Assembly (NCBI RefSeq): GCF_018619435.1 | Contig: NZ_JAHFZF010000003.1 | Location: 124,001-188,000 of the forward strand | From: Rhodoferax sp. U11-2br | GTDB taxonomy: Bacteria > Pseudomonadota > Gammaproteobacteria > Burkholderiales > Burkholderiaceae_C | Length of the DNA stretch: 64,000 nucleotides | Direction: 5' to 3' | Shown: in pieces, positions 16,884-24,783 of the stretch | Layout: every line of letters starts with the position of its first letter | Position numbering within the stretch: the first letter of the stretch is position 1 | Notes under the pieces: generated by a model | Told to the model about the DNA's origin: nothing | Databases searched by the model: none | What the model saw: only the letters and a program-made list of their open reading frames with translations | Translations under genes and position numbers: made by a program

Positions 16884-18414
16884 CAAACATGTGGTCGTGG
16901 TGGGTGCAGGAGTGGCTGGTCTTGTTGCTGCTTTGCGCTTGGGGCATCAGGGCCTTGATGTGACCGTGGTGGAGCGCAGTGAGCAGGCCGGTGGGAAAGT
17001 GCGTGCTCAGGAAGTGGGTGGAAGCTTCATTGATGCCGGCCCCACGGTATTCACCATGAAGTGGGTTTTCTCGGAGCTGATGGAGTCGGTAGGGGCTGAC
17101 ATCGACACCGAACTCAAACTGTCTCAATTGCCAGTTCTTGCCAAACACTTTTGGGACGATGGTAGCGCATTGGATTTGTTTGCCGATCCGCAGGCTAGCG
17201 AGGCTGCTGTGGAGGCTTTTGCTGGTCCAGACGAAGCGCAGAGATTCCGTCATTTCTGCCAAACGACCAAGGCTCTGTATCGGAGCCTGGAGACACCTTT
17301 CATTCGGTCACAAGCCAGCAACTTACCGAAGTTCATGATGAGTTTGGGGCCTCGTGGTTTGGCATTGCTGGCGCGTGTTGGCCCAACGCGGACCATGTGG
17401 GACAGCTTGGGCAGGCACTTCACGGACCCGCGTTTACGCCAGCTGTTTGGCCGCTATGCGACTTACTGTGGTTCCTCACCTTTACAGGCACCGGCAACTC
17501 TGAATTTGATCGCCCAGGTCGAGATGGATGGTGTGTGGTCGGTTCAGGGTGGCATGACCTCGTTAGCCCAGTGTTTGGTTCGTCTGTGTAAACAAAACGG
17601 TGTGCAGTTCCGTTACCAAACGGAATGCCAGGAGATTCAGGTTGAGCAGGGTCACGTCAAAGGTGTGGTCTTGCGCGACGGTGAACGGCTGGCGGCGGAT
17701 GCGCTTGTTTTTAACGGTGATGTGTCGGCGTTGCACCAAGGGTTGCTAGGGGCACGAAGCCGTGCGGCGTTCTCTTCACACAAAGCACAGCGTTCTTTGT
17801 CTGCCGTCACTTGGTGTGCTGTGGCCAAGACAAGAGGTCTCAAGTTGGACCGTCACAACCTGTTTTTTGGACGGCAGTACGCTACGGAATTTGAGGATAT
17901 TTTCACTCGCCAAAGTTTGCCCACGGATCCAACGCTGTATGTCTGTGCGCAAGACCGGGGCGCAGGTGCGACTTTGCAAACACCTGAAAGATTGTTGTGT
18001 TTGGTCAATGCACCAGCGATTGGTGATACGGATGATGAGCGCTTGTCAGCTGACTTGCTTGAGAAGTTGCAGGAAACAAGTTTTGGGCGTGCCAGGGCCT
18101 GCGGTTTGGACATTGAGTTGGATACCAATCGGTTGGTTAGAACCTCACCTCGGCATTTTCATCAACGTTTCCCCGGCACAGGTGGTGCACTTTATGGACA
18201 GGCGACACACGGATGGTTGAGCATTTTTTCGAGACCAGGAGCGATCAGTCCGATACCGGGTTTGTATCTGGCGGGCGGGAGTGTCCATCCGGGGCCTGGA
18301 GTGCCGATGGCTGCGATGTCAGGGCGATTGGCGGCCGCGGCAGTTCTGGAGAACCTCGGTTTGACCAGGCTGTCCCAAACGGAGGCTACCTCTGGTGGTA
18401 TGTTGACGCCATGA
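16876..18414 (+). CDS. crtD: Hydroxyneurosporene/methoxyneurosporene desaturase
   Basis: A 512-residue FAD-dependent carotenoid 3,4-desaturase. The dinucleotide-binding N-terminus VVVVGAGVAGLVAALRLG and VVERSEQAGGKVRA, and the C-terminal GLYLAGGSVHPGPGVPMAAMSG motif, define the CrtI/CrtD family. It is assigned CrtD rather than CrtI because of the DAGPTVFTMKWVF segment, its divergence from the second desaturase at 22.5 kb, and its position next to crtC. Start ATG 16876 fits the family N-terminus (MADKHVVVV). Its 3' end lies inside the likely crtC coding region. Confidence 0.93.
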   Translation: MADKHVVVVGAGVAGLVAALRLGHQGLDVTVVERSEQAGGKVRAQEVGGSFIDAGPTVFTMKWVFSELMESVGADIDTELKLSQLPVLAKHFWDDGSALDLFADPQASEAAVEAFAGPDEAQRFRHFCQTTKALYRSLETPFIRSQASNLPKFMMSLGPRGLALLARVGPTRTMWDSLGRHFTDPRLRQLFGRYATYCGSSPLQAPATLNLIAQVEMDGVWSVQGGMTSLAQCLVRLCKQNGVQFRYQTECQEIQVEQGHVKGVVLRDGERLAADALVFNGDVSALHQGLLGARSRAAFSSHKAQRSLSAVTWCAVAKTRGLKLDRHNLFFGRQYATEFEDIFTRQSLPTDPTLYVCAQDRGAGATLQTPERLLCLVNAPAIGDTDDERLSADLLEKLQETSFGRARACGLDIELDTNRLVRTSPRHFHQRFPGTGGALYGQATHGWLSIFSRPGAISPIPGLYLAGGSVHPGPGVPMAAMSGRLAAAAVLENLGLTRLSQTEATSGGMLTP

Positions 18415-19274
18415 GTGACGACGGCCAATTCGGATTGAGCTTGATTGCCTTTGTTGGCAGCGTCTTTTCGCCTTACTACGCTTGGGCCAGACGCAGCGGC
18501 AAAACAGATCCTGATAATTTTTGTGCTCTGAATGTCGCCTTGTACAGCCGCAATAACAAACGGTGGTGTATGACGGAGCGCAGTCGTAAGTACTGCTCAC
18601 GCAGCGCCAGCAGGTTTGTGATTGGCCCAAGTGACATGTATTGGGATGGGACCAGCCTGACGATACGTGTGGATGAGACTGGGTCTCCGATTCCTCACAA
18701 GATCACCGGGACTATTCGTATTGAACCTCGTCAGCTGTTTAGATTCAGTACTGCACTGGATGCCCAGAAGAAACACCGTTGGGGTCCGATTGCACCATCA
18801 GCCAAAATTGAAGTCGATCTGAGTAAACCTTTTCAGAAGTGGCAAGGTAATGCCTATTTGGATTCAAATGAAGGTGATGAACCTATTGAAAATGGTTTTC
18901 ATGAATGGGATTGGTCACGTAGTTTGATGCGCAATGGCAGTACTGCAGTACTGTATGACATGAAATATAAGGATCAAAGCCAATCTATATTGGCTTTGCG
19001 GTTTGATTGTCAGGGACAGGTAAGCAATTTTGACCCGCCAGGGCGTAAAGTACTACCTCCTACTGCATGGCGGGTGAGCAGAGGTGTTCGTAGCAGTGCA
19101 CCAGTGGAGATTTCTGAACAACTTGAAGATACGCCTTTTTATCAAAGATCTCTCTTGAAGAGTGAGTTATTGGGTGAGAAAGTCGTCAGTTTTCACGAAT
19201 CATTATCGATACCACGGCTTGTGTCTCCGGTGGTGCGGGCAATGCTACCTTGGCGTATGCCAAGACGGTTTTAG
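18213..19274 (+). CDS. crtC: Carotenoid 1,2-hydratase (hydroxyneurosporene synthase)
   Basis: CrtC adds water to the terminal double bond of neurosporene or lycopene. The conserved region starts at about 18361 (FDQAVPNGGYLWWYVDAMSDDG) and includes SVFSPYYAWARR, FHEWDWSRS and a basic end. The start is a problem: the only in-frame ATG before the conserved region is 18213, which would overlap crtD by 202 bases and add about 50 unlikely residues; ATG 18411 would delete conserved residues; an ATT at 18327 is a possible rare start. The interval drawn is the full open frame. The second half has fewer G and C bases than its neighbours and contains a 10-bp perfect inverted repeat (18975-18998). Confidence 0.88.
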   Translation: MVEHFFETRSDQSDTGFVSGGRECPSGAWSADGCDVRAIGGRGSSGEPRFDQAVPNGGYLWWYVDAMSDDGQFGLSLIAFVGSVFSPYYAWARRSGKTDPDNFCALNVALYSRNNKRWCMTERSRKYCSRSASRFVIGPSDMYWDGTSLTIRVDETGSPIPHKITGTIRIEPRQLFRFSTALDAQKKHRWGPIAPSAKIEVDLSKPFQKWQGNAYLDSNEGDEPIENGFHEWDWSRSLMRNGSTAVLYDMKYKDQSQSILALRFDCQGQVSNFDPPGRKVLPPTAWRVSRGVRSSAPVEISEQLEDTPFYQRSLLKSELLGEKVVSFHESLSIPRLVSPVVRAMLPWRMPRRF

Positions 19275-19448
19275 TGATTGATGTTTTAAATATGGAAGAT
19301 ATTGGAAAGGTTTTTTTGTTGTCGCCACTATTGCGTATTTTTGCGGTGGAGCAGCTATTAGTGGGTGACAGCAAATATAATGAATTTTTGGCCATTCCGG
19401 CCTTAAATAACCCTCGTGCGGGTTTTGCACGTTGCAAGGAGAATAACC
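19275..19448 (+). promoter_or_regulatory. puc operon leader and likely promoter region
   Basis: Between crtC and pucB lies an A+T-rich region with a perfect TATAAT (19376-19381) but no clear -35 box at the right distance. Two short overlapping stems could compete in the leader: AACCC (19409-19413) with GGGTT (19420-19424), and CGTGC (19415-19419) with GCACG (19427-19431). No TGT-N12-ACA operator was found here, unlike the bch and crt promoters. Confidence 0.5.
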
Positions 19449-19601
19449 ATGTCTGATACAGACAAAGTTTACCCAACGGGACTGACTGAAGCCGAAGCTC
19501 AAGAGATCCATCGGCATCTCATTCAGGGAACGCAAATTTTCGGCATGATCGCCGCATTTGCTCATTTGCTTTCCTATATTTACTCACCTTGGCTCAAGTA
19601 A
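19449..19601 (+). CDS. pucB: LH2 antenna beta polypeptide
   Basis: A 50-residue single-span peripheral antenna subunit: polar N-terminus with GLTEAEAQEIHRHLIQGTQ, membrane helix with the pigment-ligating His in MIAAFAHLLSYIYSPWL, and a short C-terminus. AAGGAG lies about 6 bases upstream of the ATG. pucA follows after 12 bases. It pairs with PucA to form the LH2 ring. Confidence 0.95.
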   Translation: MSDTDKVYPTGLTEAEAQEIHRHLIQGTQIFGMIAAFAHLLSYIYSPWLK

Positions 19602-19613
19602 GGAGATAACACC

Positions 19614-19832
19614 ATGATTTACGGAAAAATTTGGTTGTATGTGAAACCTTCGACAGGTATTCCGCTTTACTTGGGTGCAGTGGCTGTCGGCGCTTTTGCC
19701 GTTCATCTGGCCCTGTTCACCAACGTGCCATGGCTGAAGGCCTACTACAGCGGTAGCGCTGCTAAAGCTGCAGTGACTGCTTCGGCTGATGCCGTGCCAG
19801 CTTTGCCTGGTGCCGTGACTGCGAAAAAATAA
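19614..19832 (+). CDS. pucA: LH2 antenna alpha polypeptide
   Basis: A 72-residue LH2 alpha subunit: N-terminus MIYGKIWLYVKPSTGIPLYL, membrane helix with the ligating His in FAVHLALFTNVPWL, then KAYY and an Ala-rich tail. The two Tyr residues 13 and 14 positions after the His match the aromatic pair that tunes the ring to about 850 nm in ordinary LH2; in the 820-nm type they are Phe-Leu. So a B800-850 complex is expected. AGGAGA precedes the ATG. Confidence 0.95.
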   Translation: MIYGKIWLYVKPSTGIPLYLGAVAVGAFAVHLALFTNVPWLKAYYSGSAAKAAVTASADAVPALPGAVTAKK

Positions 19833-19851
19833 CGCAGGTATGGAGCTTAGA

Positions 19852-19884
19852 GACCGAGGTCGAAAGATCTCGGTCCCTTTTTTT
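19852..19884 (+). terminator. Rho-independent terminator between pucA and pucC
   Basis: GACCGAGGTC (19852-19861), tetraloop GAAA, GATCTCGGTC (19866-19875) with one G-T pair, then CC and seven T (19878-19884). This is a strong terminator ending 2 bases before the pucC ATG. It should make pucBA mRNA more abundant than pucBAC mRNA. Confidence 0.92.
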
Positions 19885-19886
19885 GA

Positions 19887-21254
19887 ATGAACAGATTTAG
19901 CCAAAAACTGGTTTTTGCATGGGCTGCAGCGGGTACACGCTACCTTCCTTTTGCTGACGCAGCTACCCCCGATCTTCCTCTGCCCAGGTTGCTGAGGTTG
20001 TCTTTGTTTCAGATTTCTGTAGGCATGGCCATGGTCATGCTGATTGGCACGTTAAATCGGGTCATGATTGTTGAGCTCAAGGTGCCGTCCGCCTTGGTTT
20101 CCATCATGGTCGGACTGCCACTGTTATTCGCACCTTTGCGAGCTTTGATTGGGTTCAAATCAGACAACCATCGTTCCGCGTTAGGCTGGCGCAGGGTGCC
20201 TTTCATTTGGATGGGTACGCTTTTGCAGTTTGGGGGGTTTGCCATCATGCCGTTTGCGCTGTTGGTTCTTGCGGGTGCCGGTGAGGCAGCGCAAGCCCCC
20301 CCTTGGGTCGGCTACATCGGTGCGGGAGTGGCTTTTCTGTTGGTAGGGGCCGGCATGCACACCACGCAGACAGTTGGTCTGGCTTTGGCGACAGATTTGG
20401 CGCCAATCGAGTCACAGCCCAAAGTGGTTGGCCTGATGTATGTGATGCTTTTGGTGGGCATGATCGGCAGCGCGTTCATTTATGGCGAACTGCTGTCAGA
20501 CTATAGTCCTGGCCGCCTGGTTCAGGTCATTCAAGGCGCTGCACTTGTCACCATGTGCTTGAATGTTGTGGCCCTTTGGAAGCAGGAAGCCAGGCACTCA
20601 GTACGACAGAGTGCGCCCGTCGCCGATCCGAGCTTTCGGGAGTCGTGGATCAGTTTCAGCAAAGGTGGTCATGCTGTCAGGCGCCTATTGGTGTTGGGAT
20701 GTGGAACGGCAGCATTTACGATGGAAGATGTTTTACTTGAGCCTTATGGTGGTGAAATTCTCGGCTTGAGTGTTTCTGCAACCACAACCTTGACCGCTAC
20801 TTTGGCGTTTGGTGGTTTGATCGGTTTTGGCTGGGCATCTCGGGTCTTGAGTCGCGGTGCCGACCCTTTTCGTATGGCCAGCGGAGGTGCCTGGGTGGGT
20901 ATTCCTGCATTCAGTGCAATCATTGTTTCGGGGTACTTACAAGCCCCTTGGTTATTTGCTTCAGGAACTTTTTTAATTGGCTTGGGTGCCGGCCTGTTTA
21001 GCCACGGCACGTTGACTTCGACGATGAATTTGGCGCCAAAAGATCAAGTTGGCATGGCCTTGGGTACCTGGGGTGCTGTACAGGCGACGGCCGCTGGCCT
21101 GGCCATGGCTTTTGGAGGTGTTTTAAGAGATTCTGTTGCCAAGTGGTCCGACTCGCCAACTGGTTACCATACCGTTTACGGGCTGGAGCTGCTGCTGCTT
21201 TGTGTGACCATCGTCATCATGCTCCCATTGCTTGGTCGCAAAACCAAACTTTAG
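19887..21254 (+). CDS. pucC: LH2 assembly factor PucC (BCD family major-facilitator protein)
   Basis: A 455-residue, roughly 12-span membrane protein of the bacteriochlorophyll delivery family. Family landmarks are FADAATPDLPLPRLLRLSLFQ, IGTLNRVMIVEL, GWRRVPFIWMGT and MEDVLLEPYGGEILGLSV. The ATG sits 2 bases after the terminator T-run and has no ribosome binding site, so expression is likely low or depends on an upstream start or on read-through. It is one of three paralogues in the cluster, with LhaA at 27.8 kb and Bch2 at 41.3 kb. Confidence 0.94.
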   Translation: MNRFSQKLVFAWAAAGTRYLPFADAATPDLPLPRLLRLSLFQISVGMAMVMLIGTLNRVMIVELKVPSALVSIMVGLPLLFAPLRALIGFKSDNHRSALGWRRVPFIWMGTLLQFGGFAIMPFALLVLAGAGEAAQAPPWVGYIGAGVAFLLVGAGMHTTQTVGLALATDLAPIESQPKVVGLMYVMLLVGMIGSAFIYGELLSDYSPGRLVQVIQGAALVTMCLNVVALWKQEARHSVRQSAPVADPSFRESWISFSKGGHAVRRLLVLGCGTAAFTMEDVLLEPYGGEILGLSVSATTTLTATLAFGGLIGFGWASRVLSRGADPFRMASGGAWVGIPAFSAIIVSGYLQAPWLFASGTFLIGLGAGLFSHGTLTSTMNLAPKDQVGMALGTWGAVQATAAGLAMAFGGVLRDSVAKWSDSPTGYHTVYGLELLLLCVTIVIMLPLLGRKTKL

Positions 21255-21313
21255 CCTAGATTATCTGATTCCCGTGTCGATAGAAAAGTGAACCTCAACT
21301 TTAAGGAGAAAAT

Positions 21314-21406
21314 ATGAAGACCAGCACCATTTTGATTATTATGTACGTCGTATTCATTTTGTTCATGATCATGAACTGGCTGAATCGTCCCGACGATAAA
21401 AAATAA
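21314..21406 (+). CDS. 30-residue single-span membrane peptide downstream of pucC
   Basis: ATG 21314 to TAA 21404-21406, with an excellent ribosome binding site AAGGAG (21303-21308). The product has a short N-terminus (MKTST), one hydrophobic helix rich in Ile, Met, Val and Phe, then NWLNRPDDKK. The positive and acidic tail suggests a defined orientation. I do not recognise it. Very small subunits occur in purple bacterial antenna complexes (gamma chains of some LH2, small RC-LH1 subunits), so an accessory LH2 peptide is a reasonable guess from position. It is tail-to-tail with crtB, with 2 bases between them. Confidence 0.75.
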   Translation: MKTSTILIIMYVVFILFMIMNWLNRPDDKK

Positions 21407-21408
21407 AT

Positions 21409-22473
21409 CTATTCTGATAGTTCGATCGGCTTGCGTCCGATTCTTTCATTCTCAAGCCGTTCGAACAATCCTAAGACCCATTCGATCTTTTGTGACATGG
21501 CCCTGTTTGGTGCATAGGCAGGGGTGTTTCGATCGTTGAGGTTTTTTTGGCAGTTTTCAACCAGAAAACTAATGGCCTTTAAGGGGCTTGGTTGTTGTGT
21601 GTCTACGTAGATCCACCTGACTTGTGTCCAAGCTGAGGCAAGCAACACGAGTTTGCGCGTTGTGCTGACAATCGTTCGCCGTGTGATGGAGTCAAGGCCT
21701 TCTCGCCTCAGTTGTGCGCCTATTTCCCCATATATTGAACTAGCAGCAAGTATGGCTGCCCTGCAATCAGGTGGTAATTCAGCAATGCCGGATTGTGATC
21801 TGCGATACAGTAAATCAGCCTCTTCCAAAAGACGTGATATCAGAGCTTTGACTTCAGCAGTTGGTTTTGGATTTTTAAGCCATTCTTCAACGTTGATACC
21901 AGCTGTTTCCATCCACTCCAGAGGCAAATAGATTCGGCCGTTGCGGGCATCTTCACCGATATCACGTGCAATATTCGTGAGTTGCATGGCGACACCAAGT
22001 TCGCATGCTCGTGCCAAAGTCGTGGTCGACTTGGAGCCCATGATCCAGCACATCATCGCACCCACCGTACCCGCAACCCGCGCTGCGTAGGACTGAAGGT
22101 CTTCCAAGGTCTGGTATCGGTGCCCAAGTGCATCCCACTCGAAACCTTCAAGCAAAGCGTCTAGAAATAAACGCGGCAGTTGATACTGTTGAACAACCAG
22201 TGTCAGCGCTTGGTCTTCGACGAATTCGGATGGGTTACCAGAATATATTTGGTCTAGTCGCTGTCGCAAAACCGATAAGTTGGTATGGACATCTCCTCCT
22301 TGGTCAACCAAATCATCCGCGACCCGGCAGAAGGCATACAAGGCAACCGCCGCAGCACGCACGCGCATAGGCAGTAAGCGGCTGGCAGCGAAGAACGTCT
22401 TCGACCCGCCTTTCATCATGGCGATGCAGGCTTTCAGGTCGCGCGAATCGTAGTCAAGAGAAACTGTTGACAT
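21409..22473 (-). CDS. crtB: Phytoene synthase
   Basis: A 354-residue squalene/phytoene synthase that condenses two geranylgeranyl diphosphates. The two Asp-rich motifs are DDLVDQGGD (near residue 73) and ARDIGEDARNGRIYLP; KTFFAASRLLP opens the active site. It is the last gene of the 16.6-kb minus-strand operon and overlaps crtI by 20 bases. Confidence 0.96.
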   Translation of the reverse strand: MSTVSLDYDSRDLKACIAMMKGGSKTFFAASRLLPMRVRAAAVALYAFCRVADDLVDQGGDVHTNLSVLRQRLDQIYSGNPSEFVEDQALTLVVQQYQLPRLFLDALLEGFEWDALGHRYQTLEDLQSYAARVAGTVGAMMCWIMGSKSTTTLARACELGVAMQLTNIARDIGEDARNGRIYLPLEWMETAGINVEEWLKNPKPTAEVKALISRLLEEADLLYRRSQSGIAELPPDCRAAILAASSIYGEIGAQLRREGLDSITRRTIVSTTRKLVLLASAWTQVRWIYVDTQQPSPLKAISFLVENCQKNLNDRNTPAYAPNRAMSQKIEWVLGLFERLENERIGRKPIELSE

Positions 22474-23995
22474 GAGGAACTACCTGTTCAAGCGCTTTGG
22501 CGGACATCAGGACACCAGGAACACCCGCGCCCGGGTGGGTTCCTGCCCCAACCATGAAGAGGCCTTTGACATCTTCGCTGCGGTTGTGTGGACGGAAATA
22601 GGCACTTTGTAATAACAGAGGCTCCATGCCAAAACCGGCACCTTTGTATGACAACAGGCGGTCATGAAAGTCCTGCGGTGTGGTGAATTGGGATGTGACG
22701 ATATGTGATCCAAGGTTGGGCAGAATCGTTTCACTCAGTCGCTTTTCAATCTTCTGCCGGTAGATTTCACCTTCCACCTTCCAATCGGTTCCACTGTCGA
22801 GGTGCGGCACGGGTGATAAGGCGTAAAAAGTATCGCACCCGTCTGGCGCCATGCCTGGATCAGTTGCTGTCGGTCGGTGCAGGTAAAGGCTGAAGTCCTC
22901 AGCCAAGTGCTTGCGTTTAAAAATATCGTTGAGCAACTCCTGATAACGCGGACCAAGCACCATCGTGTGGTGGGGGACATCGTTGTACTTTTTGTTGGTG
23001 CCAAAGTACCAGACAAACAAACCCATGGAGTACTTCTTATCCTCGATTCGGCTGTCCGTCCAGTGGGGGCGATCTTTGGCATCTACCAGATAGCGGTAGG
23101 TCCAAGCCGTGTCCCCATTGCTGACCACGATGTCACTGGAGATGTGTTCTCCGTTGGCCAACTCGACGCCAGTGGCTCGGCCTTGGTCAACCAGAATGCG
23201 GCGTACTTCTGCTTTGTAGCGAATGGGCACTTGGCGTTGATCCAGCAAGCCGACCAGTCCCTGCACCAGCGAGCCGGTGCCGCCCATCGCCCAATGCGCA
23301 CCAAAGCGTCGTTCCAGAGCATTGATGAGCGCGTAAATGCCGGTGACGCTCAGCGGATTTCCCCCAATCAATAGCGACTGCAGCGTGAAGGCTGCACGCA
23401 GTTTGGGGTGTTTCATATAGCTCGACACCATGGCATAGATGCTGCGCCAGCCTCGCAATCGCAGCATGTTGGGGATCGCGCGAATCAAATCACTTGGACT
23501 GTCGTAAACAATGCTTCCCAGCTCTAAGAAGCCAAGCTGATAACACCGCTCCGCTTCCTTGATAAAGGCCTCGTAGCCGGCCAGGTCCGACGGGGAAATT
23601 TTCTTGACCTGTTCCCGATTGGCCTGCTGGTCTTTGCCGTAGTCAAAGTGACTGCCATCGTCATACCGAATCCGGTAAAAAGGTGCCACGGGGACGAGGG
23701 TGACATCGTCGGCAAAACGGCGCCCACACATCTCCCACAGCTCCTCCAGCATGTACGGCGCGGTCACGATGGTCGGCCCCGCATCAAAGGTAAATCCGTC
23801 ACGCCGCCAGACAGCCGCCCGTCCACCAGGCTGATCCTGCTTCTCCAGCACTTGAACCCGATAGCCTTTGCAGCTCAAGCGCACGGCTGCTGCCAAACCG
23901 CCAAAACCCGTACCAATCACAATGGCTGTCGGCCTCTTGTCTGCAGTCACATCCTCTGTGGGGGCGGCAGTTTGTATGTTTGAAAATGCGTTCAT
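22454..23995 (-). CDS. crtI: Phytoene desaturase
   Basis: A 513-residue FAD-dependent desaturase converting phytoene to neurosporene or lycopene. N-terminal IVIGTGFGGLAAAVRLSCKG and VLEKQDQPGGRAAVW bind FAD; FDAGPTIVTAPYMLEELW and the C-terminal FMVGAGTHPGAGVPGVLMSAK are typical of CrtI. Its ATG overlaps the puhE stop as ATGA, so crtI and crtB are physically fused to the puh operon. Whether it performs three or four desaturations cannot be told from sequence by eye. Confidence 0.96.
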   Translation of the reverse strand: MNAFSNIQTAAPTEDVTADKRPTAIVIGTGFGGLAAAVRLSCKGYRVQVLEKQDQPGGRAAVWRRDGFTFDAGPTIVTAPYMLEELWEMCGRRFADDVTLVPVAPFYRIRYDDGSHFDYGKDQQANREQVKKISPSDLAGYEAFIKEAERCYQLGFLELGSIVYDSPSDLIRAIPNMLRLRGWRSIYAMVSSYMKHPKLRAAFTLQSLLIGGNPLSVTGIYALINALERRFGAHWAMGGTGSLVQGLVGLLDQRQVPIRYKAEVRRILVDQGRATGVELANGEHISSDIVVSNGDTAWTYRYLVDAKDRPHWTDSRIEDKKYSMGLFVWYFGTNKKYNDVPHHTMVLGPRYQELLNDIFKRKHLAEDFSLYLHRPTATDPGMAPDGCDTFYALSPVPHLDSGTDWKVEGEIYRQKIEKRLSETILPNLGSHIVTSQFTTPQDFHDRLLSYKGAGFGMEPLLLQSAYFRPHNRSEDVKGLFMVGAGTHPGAGVPGVLMSAKALEQVVPHVNSFS

Positions 23996-24783
23996 TTGGA
24001 GTCCAATGTTGCGTTATCCAGTGCAACCTTATTTTTTGTATTCAATGCCCAACCCCACAAGCGTTCGAGTGGCCAAGGCAAAACCATCATGGCGTGCTCC
24101 AAGATGCCCAGACCGAGAAGACTGGCCAGCAAGACCCATCCGGTGGTGACTTCAACCACCCCCAATTGCGCCTGACCCACAATCCAGATCCACACGGCCA
24201 ATGCAAGGCTGAAAGAAAACACGAACCAGGCTGTGATACCGCGGGTTGGAAAATAGCTGGCAAGGTAGGCCAAATGTTTGGGAAGATACTGCGCACCGTT
24301 TTGCGGTACGCCGAAATACAAGTTCAACTTGCCGCTGATGCGCATACACCACAACACAGCGAAAGTGCACAGTGCAACGTGGTTGGGTTGTCCCCTTTGC
24401 ATCAGACACAGGGCCACAAAATTCAGGATCAAAGCTATCTCGTGGTACAGGATCACATCCAGCGATTGTTTGAACCGGGCCCACCCGGTCACGCCGGGTT
24501 GCAAAGTCTGTTTTCTAGGCCCGGTCAGCCAGCCAGTTAGAAATGCCAGCTCATGCCAACCCCACATCACAATCACGCTGCCAAAGCCCAAATAGGCGTT
24601 TTCAACGCTCAAGCTCTCCATACTTTCTGCAACTGCCAAGAAGCTGAACACCAACAATACACTCCAGCCCCCCAGACTCCAACGAAAGCTGCTGGGGGGC
24701 AGGCGGTCAAGCCACAAGATGATGCCCGTACCAAACCACCAGCACACAATGGCGTAGCCAGATGCAAGAAGCGTGTCATTCAC
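23992..24783 (-). CDS. puhE: Photosynthetic complex assembly protein PuhE
   Basis: A 263-residue integral membrane protein with about seven or eight hydrophobic helices. Family landmarks are [32 protein letters not shown] and [18 protein letters not shown]. PuhE influences reaction-centre and bacteriochlorophyll levels in Rhodobacter. Start chosen at GTG 24783, which overlaps the acsF stop as GTGA; longer in-frame forms would run inside acsF. Product begins [17 protein letters not shown]. Confidence 0.9.
   Translation of the reverse strand: MNDTLLASGYAIVCWWFGTGIILWLDRLPPSSFRWSLGGWSVLLVFSFLAVAESMESLSVENAYLGFGSVIVMWGWHELAFLTGWLTGPRKQTLQPGVTGWARFKQSLDVILYHEIALILNFVALCLMQRGQPNHVALCTFAVLWCMRISGKLNLYFGVPQNGAQYLPKHLAYLASYFPTRGITAWFVFSFSLALAVWIWIVGQAQLGVVEVTTGWVLLASLLGLGILEHAMMVLPWPLERLWGWALNTKNKVALDNATLDSK

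Noticed and set aside
19249..19275. Hairpin CTTGGC-GTAT-GCCAAG at the end of crtC as a terminator
   Set aside because: The stem is only 6 bp and is followed by just four T residues after a gap; it also lies within the coding region.
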